Assembly (NCBI GenBank): GCA_004154925.1
Contig: QJNS01000108.1
Location: forward strand, 62,001 to 126,000
DNA length: 64,000 bases
Direction of reading: 5' to 3'
Source: Monosporascus cannonballus
Lineage: Eukaryota > Ascomycota > Sordariomycetes > Xylariales
The position numbers were made by a program, and so were the translations under genes. Numbering within the stretch: position 1 is the stretch's first letter; every line of letters begins with the position of its first letter. The notes under the pieces are model-generated. The model had not been told where the DNA came from. It ran no database searches and saw only the letters and a list, made by a program, of their open reading frames with translations. Below, piece after piece: positions 1-10,190 of the stretch.

Positions 1-218
1 CTACCGTGCTCCTGTCCCCAGGAGCACTACTGGAGGCCCGCAGGGGGGTTAAAAGGAGGGTAACCGGTAGCTTACGATAACCCCTATAAGTGAAAATATC
101 GTAAAATCAAGTTCTAACCTAACGTAAAACGAGGTAAATTGCTCCCTTAAGTAACTAATTATTTTGATATAGGTTTTTTGCCAAATTATACCCTTTTGTT
201 TTTCTTTTACTTTTTAAC

Positions 219-265
219 GTTATTATTATTATTATTATTACCATTATTACCATAACCGCAATAAC

Positions 266-296
<31 letters not shown>

Positions 297-372
297 GCAA
301 TAATAATAGCATAATAATAATAATAACAGTAATAATAATTGCAATAATAATAGTAATACCAATAATATTATG
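219..372. repeat. AT-rich trinucleotide microsatellite (TTA/AAT)n
   Basis: An imperfect TTA array turns into an AAT array on the same strand, with scattered ACC, AGC and GC interruptions. It lies inside the degraded Gypsy block and has no coding potential. Confidence 0.85.
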
Positions 373-843
373 CTTTCCTGTGCCGTTCTGTGCTACCGCT
401 GACTTAACGCCATATGTCGGTAATTCTCCGGCCCTACGCCCGTTTGCGCAAATAACGAATATAAAATCCCTATATCCTTTTATTTAAAAAAAAGGTTATT
501 ACAATATAATAGCTTAATAATAAATTTAAAGGTTAATGTAAATTTCTAGCGGCCTCGAACAAATACGGTTATTATAAGGCTTAAAGTAAGCTTTATATTG
601 TTATATGTTAACTTATATAATACGTTATCTTTTATTATCTATATTATTATTAATTTTTTATAATAATTTATTAATATTTTAAAGGCCCGTACCGTTAATT
701 TTGTTATGGTAATAACCGTTAACTTTGGTACTTCCGGCGTAAATTCCCCGATTTTTATTTTTTGTAATATTATAATCGTAATTACGTTAAGAAATTATTA
801 ATAATTAAATATAATAAATTATTAAGGCGGCCTAAGTGGCCGT

Positions 844-1080
844 AAAAAAGGCCCTATAGGGCAAAAAGGCCGCCGCCGTTATGCTTACTGTTAAAAAGCA
901 AAGGCTGACGCCGCTATTATGACGAAACGGTAGGAAAGCAAACGCCTTATTGCCGAACGCCTGGCCGCCGCCGCCGAGAAAAACGTTAAGGCGGTTGACG
1001 ACGCGACCAATTACCTTACCGAATTCATGGTTATATAAAAGCGCACCGCCGACGCCTTTAAAAGTATTTAAAAAAGGCTA
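844..1080 (+). pseudogene. Antisense accessory reading frame of the first Gypsy element (RIP-stopped)
   Basis: One plus-strand frame reads as a Lys/Arg/Ala/Glu-rich, probably helical peptide (for example RLIAERLAAAAEKN) and is broken only by TAA/TAG codons. Each stop could derive from CAA or CAG by the C-to-T change of RIP. The frame is relatively GC-rich inside an AT-rich block. It is antisense to the minus-strand pol genes and lies beyond the integrase end, on the side where the 3' LTR should be. Copies A and B carry an antisense frame in the same relative place. I do not recognise a function. That it once coded is an inference from the stop-codon pattern and composition. Confidence 0.5.
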
Positions 1081-2529
1081 GTTATTTTTTAAAAGTTTTA
1101 TTACAAGGTTATATATATCTTTACGATTAGTTATTAATAATACCGTAACTATTAATTAGTTACTATTTAAAATGCCGATATTTTATAAACGTTTTTTTGT
1201 AAAAATTTAATTTTCCCGTTTAAAAACGAAAAGAACGAAAGTATAAAAAAATAAGAAATTCGTTATTGGATCGTTATATGGTTTCGTTATTTTTAATTTT
1301 TTAAGTTTTTAAATATTTGCCTGGTATATTGCCGGAACCGTATTAATAATTAATAATTTACTGCTGAAATAAATAAAATTATTATTTTTATTTTATTTCG
1401 TCCTTAAGCTTTCGTTATTTTTTTCGTATTTTCGCTTAATATTTTTATTTACGTTATCCGCCAGCTTCCAAAAATCGTTTTTATTATTATACCCTTTTTA
1501 CCGGATTAAAATTACTTATTATGGTTATATTTTTTATAATTAAAAGTTTTTTATCTTAAATATATTATTTTTTTAAATTATATTTTTTATTTAGCTAGCA
1601 GTTCGCCGTTTTTAACGTAAAACGGTTTTAATAACTTTATTAGGAATATATTATAAATTTTGCATTTTTCCGGGAATTTTAATTTATAAATTAAATTATA
1701 ATAATTTAATACTTTTTTTATTTCGATAGATCTTAAATATTTATTTATAAACTTTTTAAATGGCCATTTTTAATTAATATTTTAATTGAAAAAAAATTAA
1801 TTATTTAACTTTAAATAATTATAATATATATCTTAAATTATATTACTTTACGTACCGTTAGTTATTATTTTTCAGTAACCCGGTTACTTTTTCTTTTTTT
1901 ATTTATAATTTTTTTTATTTTTTTGAATACCTTAATTACGTTAATTTTCGTTAATTCCTTTATAAGATTAACGGGTCCGTAAGGCTAATATTTATATAGG
2001 ATATAAGTTAATAATTGTTTATAGGCTAAATATATTAACATATTATATATTTATTTTATTAATAGAAATTTTTCGGCTTAGTTATTTTGTTCGAAATTGC
2101 AAAAAATTTATAAATAATACTTTAAGTTTTGGTTTTATCGTTCCGTTTAATTATTTGTCTATAAATAAAACGCAGTATTTAATTATCTTTAAATTATTAG
2201 TCGGTGGCATAAAATAGCCCAAAAGCGGCTAATAAATAACAAATCTCTATTTAATACGATTCCTTAAAGAAAACCAAAATAAAAAAATACGTAAACGAAA
2301 AAAAGATCCATTAGCCCGTATATAATAAAATTTTTAAATATTAAAATATAAAGGGCGTACTTAATAAAACGGTTTATTATTATTAGGATATTATTATATT
2401 ATTTTTTGTCCTTAATTATAAATCCGGTAAGTCGGTAATAAAGTTTACCGAAAGTTCCTAAAAAGGGGTTATAAATACCGGCAAGGAACCTAATTTCTTA
2501 TACGGTAAATAATACCTGGCTTTCGACTG

Positions 2530-2748
2530 CTAGCATATTATATATATTACCACATATTTTCTTATATCTTTTCTTAAATTTTCCCAAAAATAACTTATAT
2601 TTAACCGTTTTAAAATCTTTAAAAATTTTTGGTACCCCGCCGTTAGGTCGTTATAAGTACCCCGTAATAACTTTTTACGTAACGGGTAATTTTTGGATAT
2701 ATAAATTCGGTTTTTAAACCGTAACAAAAAATCCGTACCTATTTGCAA
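2530..2748 (-). pseudogene. Gypsy integrase zinc-binding (H2C2) remnant
   Basis: A 72-residue open stretch keeps the layout of the region before a Gypsy integrase core: a 'RIYISKNYPLRKKLL' entry, an aromatic-rich middle around SYFWENLRKDIRKYV, and a terminal Cys. The family pattern is IPxxxxLRxxLL...AGHxGxxKTLxxLxRxYYWPxMxxDVxxYVxxCxxC. The His positions are lost, and the changes fit RIP transitions. No complete integrase core can be read beyond it. Confidence 0.75.
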
Positions 2749-3381
2749 AATACGTTTTGCAATAACCTTTTTACTATGGCGTTCCTTTTATACTAATAAT
2801 TTTACAAATTTATTCCCTTATTAGGTTATCCGTATAAATTTTAAAATGAATTCCTTTAATTTATTTTAATTTTTTAACATAATTAGCATTAAGGCGTATC
2901 TTTTTTCCTGGATTACCATTAAATAATTGCAAACCTATTAGCAACCAAAAAGTTCCGTTATTTTAATATTTATTATTAATTATTTTTCCGGTTCCGTTTT
3001 AAATTTTTCTAAAAATTAAGGTAAAGCCTATTTGTTAATTTGCTATTTCGTAATAGCGTTTTTAAAGTCCGGTCGTTTCGATAACCCGTTTACGGGGTTT
3101 TGCCGGTTTTTCCGATAATAAATTTCGAAATCGAAATTAATTAATTATTTTAATTATTTTACTTATTTTGCGCTTAATTTAAGTTTAAATATTAGGTATT
3201 TATAATTTAAATAATTTATAATTACTTATATTATATATTACGCATAAATTAAATAATGTTTTTATTATTTAAAAGCTTATATAATAATTAATAATTTAAT
3301 ATTTAAAATATAATAACGTAATTCCACCCTTTTTAATTTCCGAAATATAAACGTTATTAGGTATTATCGGTTATTATATAA

Positions 3382-3585
3382 TTATAAAAATATAATACCG
3401 ATAATAAAATTCGAAACGTTTATTTTTACTTTAATAAATAACTGTAAGTCGAAATAACAAAATAACGGTATATTCGTAAAAAATATCTTTAACTTACGGA
3501 ATGCCAATAAGTTATTACTTTCCAGTTTAATTTTCGCCGGCTGGGTTTTTTTTAATAAATCCGTTAAAAAGGCCGTTATTTTCAA
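3382..3585 (-). pseudogene. Gypsy RT/RNase H connection remnant
   Basis: A 67-residue open stretch contains ITAFLTDLLKKTQPAKI, then AFRKLKIFFTNIPLFCYFD and a degraded VKINVSNFIIGIIF. This matches the Gypsy segment between the RT thumb and RNase H (I-A-P-L-T-D-L-L-K ... AF-x-x-LK-x-x-FT ... HFD ... VETDASDFAIGAVL). The catalytic Asp of the 'DASD' motif reads Asn (NVSN), as expected for RIP. Confidence 0.8.
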
Positions 3586-3859
3586 ATACTTTTTAATAAA
3601 TCTTTTATAAAACCTTACGAAATTTAAAAAAACCTGGATATCGTAAACGTTATTAGGTTCTTTCCATTCCTAAATCGCCTTAACTTTTTTTGGGTTTATG
3701 TTAATATTTTATGGATTAACGATAAATCTTAAGAATAATACTTTTTCCGTATAAAAAATGTATTTTGCCGGATTTACGTAAAGGCTTTATTAACGAAAAC
3801 GTTTTAGGACGTTGCAAATATATTATATATATTTTGTTTTACTTTTTAAATAAATAAAT

Positions 3860-4374
3860 ATATCGTTTAAATATATTATGTAAATAATATTTATTAACTT
3901 TATTAATATATGGTTGATATAATTTTGAAAGGATGCCGGGGCGTTAATAAATCTGAATAATATTATTAAGTATTCGAAATAACCGTATTTCGTACGGAAA
4001 ACCGTCTTTTATTTATCCCTTTCCTTAATACGTAACCGGTAATATACGTTTTTTTAGGTCCAGCTTAATATATACCACCGCTTTCGAAAGCCTATTTAGT
4101 ATCTCGCTAATAAAGGGCAGCGCCGTTTTATCTTTCCGGGTGATTCTGTTAAATTCTCGATAATTTACGTACAGCCGTAACTTGCCCTCTGGTTTAGGAA
4201 CAAACAGGACGGGCGCCTCTGCTGGGCTGCGGAAGGGCCGAATCCATTTTTTGGCAAGGGCTTGCGCTATGTATTCTCTTAATACTTCTTATTTTTTTTT
4301 CTAAAAGGGAGTATATTGGTCCCCAGGGTGGTATTTATCCTTTTTCGAAATTAATGCGGTATTCTATATGATGG
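3860..4374 (-). pseudogene. Gypsy reverse transcriptase remnant with YLDD changed to YLND
   Basis: Translation of the minus strand around 4340-4140 gives recognisable RT text in more than one frame: PPWGPIYSL, then APVLFVPKPEGKLRLYVNYR, with a frameshift between. At 3873-3862 the catalytic motif reads Y-L-N-D followed by IFIYLKSK, so the first catalytic Asp is Asn. A G-to-A change in a TpG context explains this. The 5' side of the domain is cut at 4379 by the solo LTR, and the homologous text should resume to the right of 4797. Confidence 0.8.
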
Positions 4375-4379
4375 TATTA

Positions 4380-4792
4380 TGTTATGACCTAACGGTCTTG
4401 GCTTCTTTTCAGACGGTCGGAACCACGAAAAGGTCTGTTCCGAACCAAGCCAAGACGTCACGTGACTGGCTCAAAGGTCTCAAGGCGCCAAGCACCTTGA
4501 GCCCCTTGAGCCAGCAGGAAGAGCTCAAAGGGCTCAACGGGCTCAAGGGTTTAAGCCGCTTGAGCACCTTGAGGCAAGGCAAGGATATATACGCTCATTA
4601 TTTCCATAGTTTAGATAGCTTCAGCTTGCAACAAACCACTCATCAATACCAATCGTTTGCGATAAGGCATTCCCGGTATTAAGAGACGTGACACGTTACT
4701 GTATCTATTGCTCAGATTCCCACGATACTCCTGCCAACATAAACCCGTCGACTTAAGGTTTAATAGTTGGTTAAACCTCATAGCTCGTCACA
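4380..4792 (-). mobile_element. Solo LTR of Gypsy family A/B with TATTA target duplication
   Basis: On the plus strand the unit begins TGTTATGACC and ends GTCACA, and is flanked on both sides by TATTA (4375-4379 and 4793-4797). Its reverse complement matches the LTRs of copies A and B over about 230 bp at one end (ACCAACTATTAAACCTTA and following) and over the other terminus. It is much less AT-rich than its surroundings, so it escaped heavy RIP or arrived after it. The middle (about 4470-4580) is filled with CTTGAG/CTCAAG words not found in the other copies, next to a GTCACGTGAC palindrome at 4457-4466. A 104-residue open frame inside it is not a gene. Strand is given in the orientation in which copies A and B are drawn on plus. 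Confidence 0.9.
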
Positions 4793-6464
4793 TATTAGGG
4801 AAGGATTTCCGTAAGAAATACGTTAAATATATCTTAATAATCCTGATATTTAAGGGAAAGCGTTATTCCGCCGCCAGTGCCTTCCGGGGACGCGGTAATA
4901 TGTTTCCTTTTTTTGTCCTTTTTTTAACCGTTTGCATATTGCATTTTCAGTACGTCCGCTAACATTAAGGCTATTATGCCTTTGGATTTTTTCGCCGCCC
5001 TTTGTATTTCCTTTTTCGTAATAACTAAGGTAATATTTTTTTTAGCCGAAAATGCTATGATTTCTTTTTAAAGTTTAGGTCCGGGTCGGCAATACTGCCC
5101 TAAGGAAGTCCTAGGATTATATTATATCCCTGGAGGTTTTTTAAGATATAAAAGTTATTTTGCATTTTCCGTTTTATCTTTTAATTATTTATTATTTCGG
5201 ATAACGTATTAAATTTTCTTAATAATGCTTTCGTTACAAAAACGCCTCCTATTATCGTTTTTCCTTTTAATCCTTGGACCGTTAATTTTGGGAATCACTT
5301 TTTTCGTACTAAGTTGTAATTATTGTTACCGTTTATTAAGCCTTTATACGTTACTTATTTTTTTCCGATTCGAAACCGTATTATTACCTTAAATCTGGGC
5401 CGAGAAACTAAACGTCCTTACTTTATAACCTGGGCCTTTCGTACGCCGAATGATATTTTGTTCGCCTTAGTAAGGGCGTTATTATTATTTTGTAAATAAT
5501 TCCTTATTTAATATCCGAATTTCTTATACCGGAAATATTTTATTTTAGGGTAATCGGGTTTTATATACCTTTTTTTCCCGTAATAAAAATATCGTAAGGG
5601 GTCCGCAAATTTTTTACGTTATTTTATTTAATTCGAAATAGGCTCCGTACTAGCCTCCCTTTTAATTAAAACGGTAAGGTCGGTAAGGCCGGGGGGCCGA
5701 CGGTTCGCCGCTGCGTACTTACTTTGGTTTTGGCCGTAAACCGGTATAACCCTTTTTATCTTTTTATTTCCTTTTTTCCTGGCCGAATTCGCTTTGTATA
5801 AAGTAATTAAAATAAATTCGATTCGTTACGTCCTTATTATTAGTTCTTATTTTGTCTCCGGTAAAATACCTTTAATAATTTTGCTATATAATTCGGGAAT
5901 AAGCCTAATTAATAATCGTATTATTTATATCCTTTTTGGAAAATCGTCGGGGTTTTTTATTTTTATTATTTCGTATCGATTTAAAAAAATTAATTTTTTT
6001 TTAAAATTATTATTATAACTTTATTAACTTAGCATAAGTAATAAAATTACGGATTTTTTTATTTTCGATACTATTTTCCAGCCAGGCTTCAAACTTTTGT
6101 TACGTTAATAATCCCGGGTTATTATTTTTTTTATCGTTAAGAATTTTAATTACCGTTTAACGTACGGATTTTCGAAATAAATGCTAACGTATATTATTTT
6201 CGTTATATCCATAATAACGTTTGCCGTTAATAATGTAAAACGGGCTTTTAAATTAATAAGAAATTTCGTTAATTCCGTCCGGAAAAATCCCTTATACCGT
6301 AAGTTAAATAATAATAACTTGGATTATCTTTTATTGCAGCTTTATTTCGCAAATTTATCGTAATCTGCCGCGTTAACATTATTTAGCTTAAAGGATGGGG
6401 TTTTTCATTTTTCTAAAGCTGCCAAATATTATTATTTTTTTATAACCTTATTTATTTCTTTTTT

Positions 6465-6623
6465 TTAAATCTTATAATCCAGTTCTTCCTCCGATAATAC
6501 AACGATAATTTCTGGGATCCGATCTAAAGCCGGTAGCTCGGGGGGTATTCCTAACCTTATTATCTGGAAGTTTTCCAAATGGCTTATTATAACCCGCGTG
6601 GAAGTCGTTCCGTATTTTGCCAT
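6465..6623 (-). pseudogene. Possible gag N-terminal remnant of the first Gypsy element
   Basis: A short, relatively unmutated minus-strand frame starts with MAKYGTTSTRVIISHLEN and includes LSEEELDYKI before a TAA. It sits at the upstream end of the minus-strand element, where gag should begin, and just outside the heavily mutated zone. I assign it to gag by position only; no gag motif is visible. Confidence 0.35.
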
Positions 6624-6800
6624 CCTGCAATATTTTCGTTTGTTGGTCGCTATAAACTATCTTCTGCCTAGCGGTCTGTACGAATAGGTAAAGGTATTAA
6701 TATGTTAGGGAAAATGGTAAAGCACGGAGTAAAAGGCAGAAAAAACAGCCTAACAGGTAATTCATAGTATGGATAATAAATAGATAACTATTAATGCCTG

Positions 6801-7281
6801 CCCTCTTCTAACTACTCGGGGGCGAAGCCCCCCTATATATACACAAACTGGAGCCACACTGGTGGGGCGCTGGGCCCCGGAAAGGGGGTCGCACCTTGGC
6901 ACCTGACAGTATCTATGGATGGATGCTGAGTGCTGGATTCGGGAGCCGCCCCTGGCGAGTGCTTGTGCCGTGAGTCAACTAGTCGAGGGGGGCATTGGTC
7001 TGAAGGTTGCTCGTTGTGTGCACGGGCCGTCGTCTCCTGGCGGCGATGTCATATTATGCACAAGCATGACTTGAGACAATGTTCAACTGATTTGCTAGTG
7101 GTATGTCTAAGAGATAAAGAGAATGGACATTATCATGACGGGCCGAGACGGCAATATTCCTGGTAAAGTTGAGAAAGACCTCGAGCAGAGGGGTTTGAAG
7201 GTTCACCCACAACCGAAGTGTGTGGGTACAGAAACTACCTATACCACTTCTCCTTGCCCCCATCGGCATCTTGACACCGTC
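6801..7281. other. Border zone between transposon block and gene island
   Basis: Base composition returns to balanced here. A small GC-rich hairpin lies near 6805-6835. Short open frames at 6930-7428 overlap each other and the 3' end of the next gene, and show no protein-like composition. I see no gene; it should contain the 3' untranslated region of the minus-strand gene that ends at 7282. Confidence 0.6.
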
Positions 7282-9012
7282 TCAACCGTGAGCTGTTTCA
7301 CGGCCACGAAACTTCTCCCGGGCTTGGTCCATCAGTTTAATGAGCCTCGAGCCGAAGTCATTCCCCGCAATGCGCTCACTACCCTGCTCCTTTCCCTCTC
7401 TGATCTCGTCTGCATATATGCGCTCTAGAAGAAGAAGATCGACTAGGATTATTGGCGATTTTTCGGTATCCTCATCTGACCAGATGTTTTTGTTGGAGAT
7501 GCGTCGGAAAGGCCTCCCAATGACGTGTTTGACTTCGTTTCGTGCTTTTTGCGTTTTTGCAACAAGTTGTACTTTAATTTGCCCCCAGAATGGTTCCTTC
7601 GTTGCTGTTGTCACGTTCTCGGTCGTATCCTGGTGATCGGCTGGCGTGGCGTTGCTGAATGTGCCAGAAGCTCGCGTCTCTTCACTTGAACTTGATTTGT
7701 CGGATTCTTTCGGCACTTCAGGGAGCGCAGAGGAGCTAATTTGTTCGAGTATCGACAGCAAGTTTTTGCGTCCGAAAATCATATCCAAAAATTCCTGCCC
7801 CTTTGCGGTGAGCGTGCCATTTTCGTAGGCGGGCAATCTTCTCACGAATGTGGTCCACAACTGGACGGAATGAAGAACTACCTCCTCCGGAGCCGCAAAA
7901 ACCTCTTTGTGCGCCGTTTTCCCATGACATCCTTGGCAGTTTCGGACACGATTGCGTTGTTGGCGCAGATCCGCGTGGACCAAGGCTTCTACTCGATGCG
8001 CTCCAACGAAGCCCTCGTGCGGCTCTGGGGGCCAGACAACGCGCCAGTCTTTTGAGCAGTTGCTGCGATCGGCGAGGCGCTCTGCTGGAGTTCGCGCCGT
8101 GAATCCAACCTTGAAGTAGTCGGGATTGTCGTTGTCGGCTAGGATATAGACAATGCCTTCCTTCCTGTCTTCAGTGCTAAAGGCGCTTTCAATTGTCCTG
8201 ATTAAGCACCTCGACTTGGGGAAGGTTTTGTAGTAGCGCGAGTAACGTTGCTTCGACACTGTGTTGATGCTCTCTTCCTGTGTGGTCGCTGGCCCTTTGG
8301 CCTGCCCAGGAGAGCCCATATCAATCTCCTGATAGTCCGGTTCCTTGGAGTCTTCTAGTATCTCGCTCTGCTTCGTCGGCGTGACGATCGGTGTCGATGT
8401 CGTTGTGCTCATTTCGTGTTCCCCGTCAAAGCTGATGGTGGATTCATCTATAGGACTCAGCGTAAGGGCGCTCAACTGATCAGCCGCATCCTCAATACCT
8501 TGTCCCGGGAGCCCATCCGGTTGGAATTGATGGTTTCGCAAGACAGAATCGGTCAGCTGGGCTTGAGAACCGATGTAGGACTCAGGTACCGCGGGGAATG
8601 GATTGGCGGTTTTCACATTCGGGTCTGTGTTATCAATCACGACGTTATCTTGCGCAGTCTTTTTCTCCTGCCTTGATGCCACAATGCGAAGCCGATCCTC
8701 CTCGAACTTCTGATGCACCGTTTTAGAGTGCCTCCAGCAATGGATTGACAAGAGAAAGTGTCCAACGCGTTCGAGTCCTTCCTCGGTATCAGGATATCGG
8801 TCAAGACCTCGAAGCTCGAGGAAGAGAGCCTCTCCGTCCGTTCCTTGCGCGCTGAGACGGCATCGCTTGTTTTTCAGCGTTTTCGCCGGACATGTGCAGA
8901 AATCCCCAGACCAGGGCTTCGGGGCTGCCACATTCATGAAGCCCAATAGGCGGGAGAACACTGGGTGCGCCGCCAGCTCGGAGTCCGTTAATGAATTTTT
9001 GCGCGTGGACAT
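7282..9012 (-). CDS. GIY-YIG / T5orf172 domain protein (MUG113-like, DUF1766 type)
   Basis: Intronless 576-residue protein. Residues about 285-395 form a T5orf172-type domain of the GIY-YIG nuclease superfamily: GIVYILADN opens the first strand, followed by YFKVGFTARTPAERLADR (the K/R-VG-x-T-x-x-P-x-x-R signature), then HRVEALVHADLR with a Glu in the position usual for the catalytic acid, and EVFAAP near the end. Residues 39-51 hold a small Cys cluster (CTCPAKTLKNKRC). The middle (about 120-255) and C-terminal stretches are Ser/Thr/Glu-rich and probably disordered. Fungal relatives include S. pombe mug113, upregulated in meiosis; biochemical activity is unproven for this family, so nuclease function is inference. 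The start is the first ATG of the frame. It is the only gene in a 3.3-kb GC-balanced island between RIP-degraded blocks, and it shows no RIP-type stops. Confidence 0.8.
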   Translation of the reverse strand: MSTRKNSLTDSELAAHPVFSRLLGFMNVAAPKPWSGDFCTCPAKTLKNKRCRLSAQGTDGEALFLELRGLDRYPDTEEGLERVGHFLLSIHCWRHSKTVHQKFEEDRLRIVASRQEKKTAQDNVVIDNTDPNVKTANPFPAVPESYIGSQAQLTDSVLRNHQFQPDGLPGQGIEDAADQLSALTLSPIDESTISFDGEHEMSTTTSTPIVTPTKQSEILEDSKEPDYQEIDMGSPGQAKGPATTQEESINTVSKQRYSRYYKTFPKSRCLIRTIESAFSTEDRKEGIVYILADNDNPDYFKVGFTARTPAERLADRSNCSKDWRVVWPPEPHEGFVGAHRVEALVHADLRQQRNRVRNCQGCHGKTAHKEVFAAPEEVVLHSVQLWTTFVRRLPAYENGTLTAKGQEFLDMIFGRKNLLSILEQISSSALPEVPKESDKSSSSEETRASGTFSNATPADHQDTTENVTTATKEPFWGQIKVQLVAKTQKARNEVKHVIGRPFRRISNKNIWSDEDTEKSPIILVDLLLLERIYADEIREGKEQGSERIAGNDFGSRLIKLMDQAREKFRGRETAHG

Positions 9013-10190
9013 TTGAGGAGGTAGGCTCTCCCCCCCTTCAATTGCGACTACCGCTCATCTTATGCAGGCTTTGACGAGAGCGTCAGTCATGGCCCCTTGG
9101 CCAGCCCAGCCGCCCCCATTGTGAGTAGTGTGGAGGTGCAATCTATAACTGCTTCAGCCATCTGCAGGTCTTCTGCAGTTGGTTCAACAACTCTTGGCAT
9201 GCAGACATTCTGTGCACTGTAAACCCTGAAGCCTTTAAACTAATCCTGGAAGCTGAACGGGGGAACGAGTTGTAGTTAGTCTTGTTTTAGCAGGTCGTAT
9301 TGAAGCATCCCTGCTAGAGATACGCCACCAGAAACTCACGTCAGCGTCTTGGAGCTCAACTGATATTCAATGAAATCCGGGGAGACTAGATGCGAGTGGC
9401 AGCTGGGGAGAGTATCGAATCTATATAGCTACTGAGTGGGTGAAGCGCATACGCCGACACCCGGCATATTGGTCTACCGCTCCGTCCTTTTCAGCGATGG
9501 AGTCAGAAATAGAGTGATCATACTCTGCTCATCCATGCAGCCTTCTCGAGAAATTAAATATAGAATTTATTGCGCTTGAAGGGAAGCTTTCGAAGGAGGG
9601 TTTTAACCAATAACTTCACGAATAGTCGAGTTCATCAATTCCGAGGGCAGATTCAAAATCCTTGCCGAATTCCGCACCAGACAGAGCCGTCACAGTAAAG
9701 CGCGGCGATGCCGCAGTGTGGTAAAGGCTTGGGAGAGCCGATGCCTGTGGACGGAGGCCTCGCAGATCCTCGACCACAGCCGCACCACCAGAAGCTGGAA
9801 GCAGCATCAGTGCACAGCTTCACCAGCCACCGAGCATCGAAAAACCAGCGAGTGACAGAGATAACGGGGTTGAAGAGCTGACGCGAAAACTGGTTGGCCT
9901 AATCGAACCCAAGAGAGCGAATTAGGCTCGCAGGATCCTGAATAGGATCGTGACAGCAGCGACCCGAGACGCGCCCATTACGCAGCTAACTCTCAAGACG
10001 GCGATCTAGAATAACCTTGCAACAGCGAGCCCTATCCCCGGGCTGGCCCCTCCCGACCCTATTTACATGGGCTGGAGTAGTAGCGACGTCGCAGAGCTCT
10101 AGCAGCGGCCACGGCATTAGAAGGTGTAATTGAGCTACACCCTGTGGCGTGAGTATGGGTTTAGCTATAAGTTATTTTCCATCTAACCGT
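9013..10190. other. Gene-free flank upstream of the GIY-YIG gene
   Basis: About 1.2 kb of GC-balanced DNA that must include the promoter of the minus-strand gene. A 63-codon minus frame at 9616-9807 (ending EFGKDFESALGIDELDYS) looks slightly protein-like but has no upstream exon I could join to it. I see no RNA gene. AT-rich repeat DNA begins near 10.2-10.4 kb. Confidence 0.6.

Larger units (their letters stand above)
1..6800 (-). mobile_element. RIP-degraded Ty3/Gypsy retrotransposon, left end outside window
   Basis: AT-rich block holding the remains of a Gypsy-type element read on the minus strand. From right to left there is a possible gag start (about 6.6 kb), reverse transcriptase (4.34-3.86 kb), RNase H (3.6-3.4 kb) and the integrase zinc-binding region (2.75-2.53 kb), which is the Gypsy order. 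TpA is over-abundant and stops interrupt every frame, as expected from RIP. A later solo LTR interrupts the reverse transcriptase at 4380-4792. I could not define this element's own LTRs: the left one would lie at or beyond position 1, and the GC-rich stretch near 6.80-6.85 kb with a small hairpin might be part of the right one. Domain assignment is firm; the ends are not. Confidence 0.8.

Noticed and set aside
4368..4682. 104-codon plus-strand open frame rich in LKGL/LSP words
   Set aside because: It lies wholly inside the solo LTR; the repeated words come from CTTGAG/CTCAAG DNA repeats, not from protein constraint.
6930..7428. Three overlapping short frames next to the GIY-YIG gene
   Set aside because: They change strand and frame, overlap the 3' end of a firm gene, and show no domain text.
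7340..8949. Plus-strand frames of 60-104 codons opposite the GIY-YIG gene
   Set aside because: Shadows of the minus-strand coding sequence in GC-balanced DNA.
9616..9807. 63-codon minus-strand frame ending in an acidic, protein-like tail
   Set aside because: Too short, no upstream exon with usable splice sites, no recognised family.
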